DNA of 64,000 nt. Origin: Desulfosporosinus metallidurans (lineage in GTDB: Bacteria; Bacillota; Desulfitobacteriia; Desulfitobacteriales; Desulfitobacteriaceae). The notes beneath the pieces are model-generated. The model made no database searches. It had not been told where the DNA came from and worked only from the letters and a program-made list of their open reading frames with translations. Positions 52,262-61,790 of the stretch are shown here, in pieces (position 1 is the first letter of the stretch; each line of letters opens with the position of its first letter). The DNA lies in NCBI RefSeq assembly GCF_001936615.1, contig NZ_MLBF01000011.1, forward strand, positions 56,953 to 120,952, read 5' to 3'. Made by a program: the position numbers and the translations under genes.

Positions 52262-53329
52262 TTAAAGAGAATTTATGTACTGCCAGAACTTGTTCGTAAT
52301 ATGACTCTCGTCGAAACTTTTCAATCTCTCTTTTTGAGATTCAATTAACTTGATATAAATATCTTTGCGTTTACTCACAATGTCCATTAGGGCGGCAATC
52401 GATGGATAATCCTTCTCTGAGAATTTCAGTCCAGCAGTTCCAAGAGTGTCTGGTATCGCTGCAACAGAATAAGCTAATATCGGTACACCAAAACGCATAC
52501 TTTCCAGCAAAGGAACACAAAAGCCTTCGTGCTCACTCTGTGACAAAAATATATGAGCTACCTTATAATATGCCAAAAGTTCACTATCGCTGACATGTCC
52601 TGTAAAAACCACATCTTCCAACTCCAGATAGCTTGCAAATTTGTGTAAGTCGCGTAAGTACTCCTCCATCCCATTCCAAGACCCAACTATAAGAAGTCGC
52701 GCTGAAGGATTAAATAACTTCTTATAATAATAAAACGACTTAATGAGATCTTCTTGTTTTTTGTTCGGAACGATTCTTCCAACAAAGAGAATGTTTGTTC
52801 TACCATCCAAGTACCTTTCTAAAATCGCCGCATCTGGCTCAGATTCATATTTGTCATCATGGAGCCAAAGGGGCAATACGCCTGTTTTTCGGAATCCTGC
52901 CGCTTCTAACTCGGCTCTATTAAATTCGGAATCTGCAAGAGCCAATCGAAAAGCGGAACTCACCTTTTTCAGTTGCTCTCTTCCTTGGGATACAAGGGTT
53001 GCCATATTATAATTATAGCGAGTAAAATATTCAGTAGGTGTAACATTATGATAGATCATCACTTTCCGATCAACCGGAAGAGATGCCACTAACTCCGTCA
53101 CACTTGACCCGGTAGACATGTGATAAACAATAATGTCTTGACGTCTCATGTCACGGCTCAGGTTCCCTATTCTTTCCACTTCAGCTATACGGGGATCAAT
53201 ATTCTCAGCATAAATGGCTGTATTCCACCCGCTTTGCCTGCATATATCCCTGATTTGGAGGACATGATTGCTGACAGCATCCCCATAAGATATGGTTGGT
53301 AATACCTGAATTATCCGACCATTCGTCAT
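52262..53329 (-). CDS. GT4 glycosyltransferase
   Basis: This 355-residue enzyme begins IIQVLPTISYGDAVSNHVLQ, with VYHMSTGSSVTELVASLPVD in the N-terminal half. The GT4 donor domain has NILFVGRIVPNKKQEDLIKS and SQSEHEGFCVPLLESMRFGV. The start resembles WbpX/WbdB-type rhamnosyl or mannosyl transferases of ABC-exported O-antigens. Its ATG overlaps the previous gene by four bases. Linkage is not predictable. Confidence 0.88.
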   Translation of the reverse strand: MTNGRIIQVLPTISYGDAVSNHVLQIRDICRQSGWNTAIYAENIDPRIAEVERIGNLSRDMRRQDIIVYHMSTGSSVTELVASLPVDRKVMIYHNVTPTEYFTRYNYNMATLVSQGREQLKKVSSAFRLALADSEFNRAELEAAGFRKTGVLPLWLHDDKYESEPDAAILERYLDGRTNILFVGRIVPNKKQEDLIKSFYYYKKLFNPSARLLIVGSWNGMEEYLRDLHKFASYLELEDVVFTGHVSDSELLAYYKVAHIFLSQSEHEGFCVPLLESMRFGVPILAYSVAAIPDTLGTAGLKFSEKDYPSIAALMDIVSKRKDIYIKLIESQKERLKSFDESHITNKFWQYINSL

Positions 53330-54543
53330 ACTCCATCCCCTCTGTCACTTACTTTACGAAAGAATTCTAGGTAGCGACTGATTATTGCATTCCATGTGAA
53401 ATGTTCTAAAACAAAATCTCTTCCTTGCGTTCCTAGTTTTTTCCCAGCCTTCTGGTTATTGAGCAACCACCATAGGGCTTCTGAAAATTCAAAATCGTTG
53501 TCATAATAAAGACCTCCATTGGCAGTAGTGCAAAAGTCTTTTGTAACAGCGCATCTCCCATTAACAATAACGGGCGTACCCGAAAACCAGCTTTCCATAA
53601 TAACAATCGAAAAACTTTCATTCACGGACGGCTGACACAATACTGCTGCAGCCTCATATGCATCATACTTATCCTGTTGAGATACGAACCCCAAATCAAC
53701 AACATGTTTTCTTAACTCTTGAGGTACCTCAATATCTCCTCCGCCAATAAGTATTAAACGAGAGTTATCAAAGGGATACCTTTGTTTAAATGTATAATAG
53801 GACTTAAGTAAGCCGTCAACGTTCTTACCCTTGTCTTTTCGCCCAGCGTATAAAACTATCGGTCCATCAATTCCAAATTTTCTACGAAATTCATCGGGAT
53901 ATCCTTTATAATTAGTATCGACGCCTCCACCCAAGACCTCAGTTTCAGTTCGCGATATATCGTAAAGCTTAAGGGCCAACTCTTTTTCAGGTTGAGCAAG
54001 AAAGACGATACCCTTCACCAAGGAAAACATTTCCTTAACCAAACCCATATAGGCATATGACTCTTCATGTAAGCAAGGAATTATAATAGAGCGCTCAGGG
54101 CAAGCCTGAATCCCCCAAAAAGTTGTACCAAACATATATGGAATAAAAATAAATAAATCAAAGTGGTTACAGTTCAATGAAATATATTTCTCCATTTCTG
54201 GACTACGAATCATTTCACTGAAAAATTTTTGTTCTTCAATATTTGTTAATGTTAACTTACTCATTAGTTTAAAATTGACTTTGTCAAATTCTAGAGTATC
54301 GCGCTTTCTGACAGGAAATCTTGTTACTTTAACCCCCCGTATAACCTCGCTACTTGGTTTATGATAATTTTCACTCCAATCGCTCATAAACTCTTTAACA
54401 CAGGTTGTTAGAACTTCAATTACTACGCCTTCTCCATACTGTGATAACCTTTCTGCCAATCCTCGTAGCTCTGCCTCTGCCCCTCCCGGAATGTCAGGGC
54501 CATACCAAGGTGTTACAAAGGCTATGCGCAAATCCTTATTCAT
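53326..54543 (-). CDS. GT4-type glycosyltransferase
   Basis: This 405-residue GT-B enzyme opens IAFVTPWYGPDIPGGAEAEL. Donor-site elements are GPIVLYAGRKDKGKNVDGLL and CQPSVNESFSIVIMESWFSG. It is a paralogue of the enzyme at 50997 with the same PGGAE-type start. Four-base overlaps on both sides show tight translational coupling with the methyltransferase and the next GT4 gene. Confidence 0.87.
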   Translation of the reverse strand: MNKDLRIAFVTPWYGPDIPGGAEAELRGLAERLSQYGEGVVIEVLTTCVKEFMSDWSENYHKPSSEVIRGVKVTRFPVRKRDTLEFDKVNFKLMSKLTLTNIEEQKFFSEMIRSPEMEKYISLNCNHFDLFIFIPYMFGTTFWGIQACPERSIIIPCLHEESYAYMGLVKEMFSLVKGIVFLAQPEKELALKLYDISRTETEVLGGGVDTNYKGYPDEFRRKFGIDGPIVLYAGRKDKGKNVDGLLKSYYTFKQRYPFDNSRLILIGGGDIEVPQELRKHVVDLGFVSQQDKYDAYEAAAVLCQPSVNESFSIVIMESWFSGTPVIVNGRCAVTKDFCTTANGGLYYDNDFEFSEALWWLLNNQKAGKKLGTQGRDFVLEHFTWNAIISRYLEFFRKVSDRGDGV

Positions 54544-55922
54544 CGCTTTACTCCAATAATCGCGTAGTCTCTATAACTAAATAAGCGAGAATTAAGTCTT
54601 TCAATCCCAGCGTTAAACTCATCTGCCCCTTCAATTGGCAAGTTGGGTATCTTTTCCGTGTCAGCAAATGGCGATAAATAAAGTGTTTGGATGTTTACAA
54701 ATCCTTCTTCCTTTAAAACAAAGGCTAATGTAGCCGGATGAACTGGTCTTATATGGGATAAATCCATGTAAAAGCTCTCAGCAAAAATAGATAAGCATGT
54801 TGGATTGACTGTTTCTAAAACAAGAACTCCCCCCTGATCAAGCTTGTCGTAACAGACTCTAATCAGATCCAGCATTTCAGCAGGACTAAGATGTTCAATA
54901 AGTTGTGCCGAAAAAATTCCATCAATCCCGCTATTCATTTCTTTAAGATAGGTTTTGGCCTCACCCAGCACGACATCTGCCCCAAGACTGCGGGCAAAGG
55001 CCACCATATCCGGATTGGAATCTACCCCAGTCGCCCTGATCCCGTTTTCACGCATCAATTCTAGGAATTCTCCCCGCCCGCAACCGATATCTAAGACTTC
55101 ATGACGACCCTTAAAGAAGTCTAGATAAACCCTTTGACGTTCCTTTATTTCCACGCATGAGCCCCTAAAGCGTTGTTCAAACATAAAGTAATCAAACTCT
55201 ACAGCACCAAATGAAGCTATCTTTTCCCCGTCCAGCCCAATAGATGGAATAACTTGATCTTTAAGAGACCGCTCTAACCGGCGGATCTTTTCGGAAAGGA
55301 ATAAAAGCTCATCATTCAGACCCACGACTTCACTTCCAAGACGCTGCTTCTCCTTAGCAAACCCCTGTAAAGCGTCTTCGAATCGATCAGTCTTCTCCAG
55401 AATGTTACTAAGTTTTTTGTCTTCTCTTTCATCCTCTAATATCATTTCCAGTCCCGTTACCCGCTTAACTAAATGTTCATAATCCAAGGCCTGCGATTCA
55501 TCATTTAACTTTGAATTATAAGAAGTGATCAATTTTACCAGTTCGTTTATAGAGCGGGTAACAGATGAGTTGAATACAAACTGCTGTTGCCAAGGTCTTG
55601 CAACATACCAGCTTAGCAACTTTCTCACAATCCGCTTACCAAAAACCATTATAGGACCGATTACCTTACGGTGTGAAGTGATCGGCCATACTGGGTTTAC
55701 ATCCCAATTCTGATTATTCTCCCTGACACATTCGTTAAGAAGTTCTAAATTATTATCCACGGGCTCGCATGAAGCGCCCCTAATCTGATCAAAATTCTTA
55801 AGGGTACTAAGCGAGGAAACCTTTAATTGAGTCTCCTCATTTGCCAGCCTGTCACGAATCTCTCTCATAATATCTTCTGTGTTAATTGATTCTGGAACGG
55901 ATATGGAAAGTTTCTCGTCCAT
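54540..55922 (-). CDS. Coiled-coil SAM methyltransferase, possible chain terminator
   Basis: Residues about 1-245 of this 460-residue protein are mostly helical with coiled-coil stretches (RFEDALQGFAKEKQRLGSEV, LLFLSEKIRRLERSLKDQVI). Residues 270-440 are a class I methyltransferase with motif I EVLDIGCGRGEFLELM, the acidic GVDSNPDMVAFA, and GIFSAQLIEHLSPAEML. In ABC-exported O-antigens a coiled-coil methyltransferase (WbdD) caps the chain, and the Wzt C-terminal domain recognises the cap. Here the methyltransferase lies directly beside a Wzt with such a domain, so a cap role is a good hypothesis. No kinase domain is seen. Confidence 0.8.
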   Translation of the reverse strand: MDEKLSISVPESINTEDIMREIRDRLANEETQLKVSSLSTLKNFDQIRGASCEPVDNNLELLNECVRENNQNWDVNPVWPITSHRKVIGPIMVFGKRIVRKLLSWYVARPWQQQFVFNSSVTRSINELVKLITSYNSKLNDESQALDYEHLVKRVTGLEMILEDEREDKKLSNILEKTDRFEDALQGFAKEKQRLGSEVVGLNDELLFLSEKIRRLERSLKDQVIPSIGLDGEKIASFGAVEFDYFMFEQRFRGSCVEIKERQRVYLDFFKGRHEVLDIGCGRGEFLELMRENGIRATGVDSNPDMVAFARSLGADVVLGEAKTYLKEMNSGIDGIFSAQLIEHLSPAEMLDLIRVCYDKLDQGGVLVLETVNPTCLSIFAESFYMDLSHIRPVHPATLAFVLKEEGFVNIQTLYLSPFADTEKIPNLPIEGADEFNAGIERLNSRLFSYRDYAIIGVKR

Positions 55923-56030
55923 GTTAACACTCCTAAACGATAATTTTCGGTAGTTGCATCCTAGTGAATATAATCGAATTAATCCTGTCCATACTTTATA
56001 TGCATATTTTGTTCCAGCTCATTATCACAT

Positions 56031-57290
56031 CTAGATGATGGACCATTGATGCTCAAGTCTACATACTCCTGAATCCTTTATGTTCGAGTATATTGAAAAT
56101 CTCACTCGGTTCGTTTGATAGTCATAAGGACTCGCATATTCGTCATGAGTAGCCACATTGAGGTAGTACTCGCCCTCCATCAGGTTTAATTTATCAATGC
56201 TGACCCTAACGATGATCTCTTCATCCAATCCTTCAACATCAACAGTATGCCTATCGATAAAAGTATTTGTTCCATAGCACCAGAGATCGTCTCTACGATA
56301 GATTGCTATACCGAATACTAGGCTGGCTACTGGTCGATGCTTATTACAGTGCATCTCAATAACACAAGACTCACCACATTCAAAAGTAAATTTCCGCTGG
56401 CCTAAGTGGTCCAAGATAACGACATCTACAATCTCCACCGAACCATCACCCCAGCGTTTTCCATTCCCCCCCTGCGTGGATACCAGATTTTCCCCATTTC
56501 CTTCTTCACTGACCCGCTCCTCCTGTTGATGATTCTCTGCCTCTACCCGCTGATTCTCTTCACCAGACATGATCGCCCGATATTCGCCCACTACCTCAGC
56601 CGGAATACCTCGGCGAACTAACGTTCCTTCGTGCAACCATGCAATCTCGTCGCAGAGCATCTCCAGTGAGCCAAGACCGTGAGAAACAATCACGATTGTT
56701 GTGCCACGGGATTTAAAAGACTTCATCTTGTTAAAGCACTTTTTCTGAAAGTTTTCATCCCCTACGGCCAGGATCTCGTCAATCAACAGAATATCAGGCT
56801 CCACGTTAATGGCAATGGAGAAAGCAAGCCGCATGTACATACCCGACGAATAAGTTCGAACAGGGCTATCTATGAATTCCTCCAATTCAGAAAAGCTGAT
56901 AATTTCATCTATTTTTCCATCAATCTCTTTTTTTGTTAGTCCAAAAATTGCAGCATTCATATAGATATTTTCCATACCGCTAAAATCCGGATGAAAGCCA
57001 GCTCCCAACTCAAGTAGGCTTGAGACCTTCCCTCGAACCCGAATACCTCCTTGGTCAGGGTAAATTATCCGTGTCATAAGTTTCAAAAGAGTGCTCTTGC
57101 CTGAACCATTCTGCCCAATCAATCCAATTGTTTTTCCCTTTTCAACGCAAAGATTAACACCTTTTAGGACCCATAGATCCTCATGTTTGCTCCGTTTGGT
57201 GAAAAGAACTTTTTCCTTTAACGTGGGAGCTCGGTCATTATACAGTCTAAACTTTTTCCATATGTCCGTAACTTCAATTGCAAATTCCAT
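56031..57290 (-). CDS. wzt: Polysaccharide ABC exporter ATPase with glycan-binding tail (Wzt)
   Basis: This 419-residue protein has an N-terminal ATPase with Walker A GLIGQNGSGKST, the polysaccharide-exporter region LLELGAGFHPDFSGMENI, signature TYSSGM, Walker B ILLIDEILAVGDE and switch His VSHGLG. A linker rich in Glu and Asn (about 245-275) leads to a Wzt_C carbohydrate-binding domain (from about 280, with LVFGIAIYRRDDLWCYGTNT and MEGEYYLNVATHDEY). Length matches Wzt of O8/O9a-type exporters. It powers export of a finished, capped polysaccharide and forms the exporter with Wzm encoded 11 bases downstream-to-upstream. Confidence 0.93.
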   Translation of the reverse strand: MEFAIEVTDIWKKFRLYNDRAPTLKEKVLFTKRSKHEDLWVLKGVNLCVEKGKTIGLIGQNGSGKSTLLKLMTRIIYPDQGGIRVRGKVSSLLELGAGFHPDFSGMENIYMNAAIFGLTKKEIDGKIDEIISFSELEEFIDSPVRTYSSGMYMRLAFSIAINVEPDILLIDEILAVGDENFQKKCFNKMKSFKSRGTTIVIVSHGLGSLEMLCDEIAWLHEGTLVRRGIPAEVVGEYRAIMSGEENQRVEAENHQQEERVSEEGNGENLVSTQGGNGKRWGDGSVEIVDVVILDHLGQRKFTFECGESCVIEMHCNKHRPVASLVFGIAIYRRDDLWCYGTNTFIDRHTVDVEGLDEEIIVRVSIDKLNLMEGEYYLNVATHDEYASPYDYQTNRVRFSIYSNIKDSGVCRLEHQWSII

Positions 57291-57301
57291 CTATATTACT
57301 C

Positions 57302-58077
57302 CTATATCTGTTCGGCAAAGCCTTTCGCCAGTCGTTTAAAAACAAGATATCCAAAGACTAAAACAAAGAGAGATAATAGCGCAAACATCAACAAACCAGG
57401 AAAATAGGGAAATACACCGTAATATAGAATATCTCGGTAAGCCTCAGTCAGGGTAACTAAAGGATTAAAAAAAATATACTTTAAGTAGTGAGCTGGGATA
57501 ATATTTACCGAATAAACAATTGGAGTCAGATAGAACCATGCCATCAGTAATATACCCCAAATGTGCTCAGTATCCCGGAAATAAACATTAACTGCAGAAA
57601 CAATGAAACTCACGCCCAAGGTGAAGATAAACTCTAATCCCATAACTAAAGGGAGGGAAATAAGACTTGGCCGAAGTGGAATTCGAAACAGTAGCAATGC
57701 TGCTAAAGCAATAATATAACTCAATCCTAGATTCACTAATCCCGCTGTAGCTGAGGCAAGTGGGAGAATTTCCCGAGGAAAGTAGACTTTTTTCACAATA
57801 TTACTATTGCTAATGATAAGATTAGTTGCTTCCTGTGTCGTATTAGCAAAAAAGAGCCAGGGCAAGAGTACTACGAACAAAAACATCGGATATTTGTCTA
57901 TATTCATGCGCATAATTGTTGAAAACATAACCGAATAAACAACCAATTGTAGTAAAGGATTGATAAAGGTCCACATAAACCCAAGAAATGAAGCTTTGTA
58001 GCGAGTACGCAGATCCCGCTTCACCATATTCTTGTACAGTTCCCGGTAAGCATAGATTTCATTAAAAACCGATCCCA

Positions 58078-58078
<1 letters not shown>
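57302..58078 (-). CDS. wzm: Polysaccharide ABC exporter permease (Wzm)
   Basis: This 258-residue ABC-2 type permease has six membrane helices. The N-terminal amphipathic stretch has ELYKNMVKRDLRTRYKASFL, followed by GFMWTFINPLLQLVVYSVMF, typical of Wzm/TagG. The last helix ends VFGYLVFKRLAKGFAEQI. It forms the channel that moves undecaprenyl-linked glycan across the membrane. Its ATG shares one base with the gmd stop codon. Confidence 0.94.
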
Positions 58079-59142
<1,064 letters not shown>

Positions 59143-59147
59143 TTAGT

Positions 59148-60068
59148 TTACACCAAGCATTCCTTCCATTCGGCTAATACCCCTCTCAAGCTATCCTCAA
59201 TAGGATAAAGAGGTTCCCAACCAATTGCAGTTCGTATTTTATCATTATCTCCTACGGAGTAAATATTCTCCACAGGTCGTATCTTGCTTTCATCAAGTTC
59301 CACAGCCAGATTTCCATATTCCGTCCGCATAAGATCAAGAATGTCGCTGATTTTTCTACCCACGCCAGAGCATATGTTATATGTTTCACCCGCTGGAGCT
59401 TTCTCTGCCAACAAACGATACGCTCGGACAATATCCCTTACATCCGTGAAATCGCGATACACGTCAAGTCTTCCGACTCGAATAGGTTCATTTCGCTTTG
59501 AAGTCTCTATTATTTGACGAGCAAAATCGGGAACGACAAAGCCCTCATTTTGGCCTACCCCAATATGATTGAACGGACGCGTTAGGACAACAGGAAGTTT
59601 GTACACCTGACCTAACTGTAATGCAATGCGTTCCGCAGCATACTTAGAGGTAGCATAAGGGCTCTGCGGATTGGGTGACGTGGTCTCACAAAATTTTTCC
59701 CCCAGACGTCGTCCTGGTCCATAAATCTCAGAGGAGCCAACATAAACGATTGCCCGAACCTCTCTCCCCTTCAATGACTCCAACAAGTTAATCGTGCCTA
59801 TCACATTTACTTCAAACGAGGCCTTTGGATCACGCCAAGACTGGCTAACAGACGCCAAGCCTGCTAGATGAAATACCATATCGGGATTTAGTTCCTCCAT
59901 CGCCTGTTCCAAATCAATCCGCTCCATGATATTTACTTCCTTATAATAAACACCTTGCTGATCAAACGGCCCCATTCCGATTCCACTCACTGAGTAGCCC
60001 TTCTCCTGAAGCTCTTTGACCAGGTATTTTCCAACAAAGCCATTGACCCCTGTTATCAGTGCTCGCAC
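59148..60068 (-). CDS. rmd: GDP-6-deoxy-D-mannose reductase (GDP-D-rhamnose synthesis)
   Basis: I choose the GTG at 60068, with GGAGGAAG upstream; an ATG at 60125 adds 19 residues before the fold begins. The 306-residue product has RALITGVNGFVGKYLVKEL, MVFHLAGLASVSQSWRDP, VYVGSSEIYG, SPYATSKYAAE (Tyr and Lys), VLTRPFNHIGVGQ and DFTDVRDIVRAY. The VSQSW-type core and the pairing with Gmd fit Rmd, giving GDP-D-rhamnose. GDP-fucose synthase differs in sequence; GDP-6-deoxytalose synthesis is a less likely alternative. Confidence 0.87.
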   Translation of the reverse strand: MRALITGVNGFVGKYLVKELQEKGYSVSGIGMGPFDQQGVYYKEVNIMERIDLEQAMEELNPDMVFHLAGLASVSQSWRDPKASFEVNVIGTINLLESLKGREVRAIVYVGSSEIYGPGRRLGEKFCETTSPNPQSPYATSKYAAERIALQLGQVYKLPVVLTRPFNHIGVGQNEGFVVPDFARQIIETSKRNEPIRVGRLDVYRDFTDVRDIVRAYRLLAEKAPAGETYNICSGVGRKISDILDLMRTEYGNLAVELDESKIRPVENIYSVGDNDKIRTAIGWEPLYPIEDSLRGVLAEWKECLV

Positions 60069-60212
60069 TGTAATATCTTCCTCCTCTGTTACATCACCTG
60101 CTATCTTACGACGGACAGTAAACATCTATTTGCACTTAGTTAAAGTATCAAGGTGCGATCCTTTTTTACCACTTCCACCCTTCCAATCGCTTATGCTTAT
60201 CATCCTTGGACA

Positions 60213-61595
60213 CTACATTGCTCCCTTACCAAACAGCACGACAGGAATTGTCTGGAAGATTATTTTTAAGTCCAAGACAAGCGACCAGTTATGAATGTAA
60301 TAGAGGTCCATTTGAATCCGATCTTCGTAACTCACATCGTTACGCCCACTTACTTGCCATAGACCAGTAAGACCGGGTTTCACCCGAAGGATCACATTTC
60401 CATGGGTACCATACCGAGCAATTTCCGCTGGCACAATGGGGCGAGGTCCAACAAAACTTAGGTCACCTTTTAAAATATTAATAAACTGTGGCAATTCATC
60501 CAAGCTAAGCTTCCTTAAATATTTACCAAGCGGAGTTATTCTCGGGTCATTCTCGATCTTGAAACTATCATGATAATCTTTATTGATCTCCTCGTTTTCA
60601 AGCAAAGCAACAAGTTGTCTCTCCGAATCCACAACCATTGTCCTGAACTTATAAATCCGCACTCTCTTTCCATCTAACCCCAATCGTTCTTGGGCGAATA
60701 TGGCGGGTCCCGATGAACTAAGCTTTACTATTATCCACACAAGCACCGATAGCCAAGAGGTAAAAATTAATCCGGCGGCAGCTAGAATAACATCCATTAC
60801 TCTTTTTAACCGTTTTGAGACACCATCGACAATTAAGTCTTGAGGTCCAAAAATAAGAATTCCTTTATAATTGATTGTCTTTAGGGGTATCGATAATAAC
60901 CTGCTCACTGACGGTACAATATATAGCGGGATGTAATTAAGCTCACAGTAGGATATAAGTGTCTCCAGTTCACCAACACGTTCTTCATACACTAACATGC
61001 CCAGATCCCTTGGACTCACTACGCCCAACGTGCTGGCTAATTTGTGATGACTTTTTACTATATCTTCTATTTCTGTGTTTAGGTCGGTCGTTGCCACTAC
61101 CCTGAGTCCCATATCCCGGGCCAGTTTCTCTAAAAGATTATCGGCACTTGACTCAAAGCCAATAGCCACTAGTGGAAGTTTGGCCTCATCTCCTAATTTT
61201 AATTTATAAACTTTCGCCAGAAGATACCTTACTATAATAGCCAAGGTAAAATTAACTACAAAAAAGACGGTGAAATAGATACGAGAATAGCTTACATTAC
61301 GCAAGTAAAAGGAGATAACATAAAAAAAAGCAGCACTATATAATAGTGAGCGAAAATAAATCTGTGGCCTAACCTGTAATAGCTCTGAGGTTTCATAATT
61401 CCCCGACAGATACAATAAGCCAAGAAAGATTGTACCAATCATAAATAACATTATTAAATAGGCGTTTATACTTATGACTGATATATCACTCAAGAACTTC
61501 ATATACCCGACTAAAAAACCGCTTATGGTATAGACCATTATATCAGAGATAAAAAACTGTACACTTAGTCGGGCTACTCTTCCAGAGTACAACAA
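60213..61595 (-). CDS. WbaP-type undecaprenyl-phosphate sugar phosphotransferase
   Basis: GGAGG sits nine bases before a TTG at 61595, which I take as the start. The 460-residue product has four N-terminal membrane helices, a central Rossmann-like region (about 140-230) and a C-terminal bacterial sugar transferase domain. That domain begins with a membrane helix (KRLKRVMDVILAAAGLIFTS) and carries KFRTMVVDSE, RITPLGKYLRKLSLDELPQF and SFVGPRPIVP. It starts glycan synthesis by placing a hexose-1-phosphate on undecaprenyl phosphate, as WsaP does in S-layer glycan loci. It is the first biosynthetic gene of the locus. Confidence 0.93.
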   Translation of the reverse strand: MLYSGRVARLSVQFFISDIMVYTISGFLVGYMKFLSDISVISINAYLIMLFMIGTIFLGLLYLSGNYETSELLQVRPQIYFRSLLYSAAFFYVISFYLRNVSYSRIYFTVFFVVNFTLAIIVRYLLAKVYKLKLGDEAKLPLVAIGFESSADNLLEKLARDMGLRVVATTDLNTEIEDIVKSHHKLASTLGVVSPRDLGMLVYEERVGELETLISYCELNYIPLYIVPSVSRLLSIPLKTINYKGILIFGPQDLIVDGVSKRLKRVMDVILAAAGLIFTSWLSVLVWIIVKLSSSGPAIFAQERLGLDGKRVRIYKFRTMVVDSERQLVALLENEEINKDYHDSFKIENDPRITPLGKYLRKLSLDELPQFINILKGDLSFVGPRPIVPAEIARYGTHGNVILRVKPGLTGLWQVSGRNDVSYEDRIQMDLYYIHNWSLVLDLKIIFQTIPVVLFGKGAM

Positions 61596-61790
61596 TTCGT
61601 TTAACCTCCACTGTTGCAAGAAAAAAAATTTCGCATAATAGAACTTCTTAATACAATTTATTATTCGACGCTATTTACATATATCCTTCTTCTAAATATG
61701 CGTATGTATGGCTATTGAAGTATATATTAGGAAATTGTGTATACATTACAAGTTTGTTGGTTTCTGTGTTAAGAAATGTGCTACCATTAA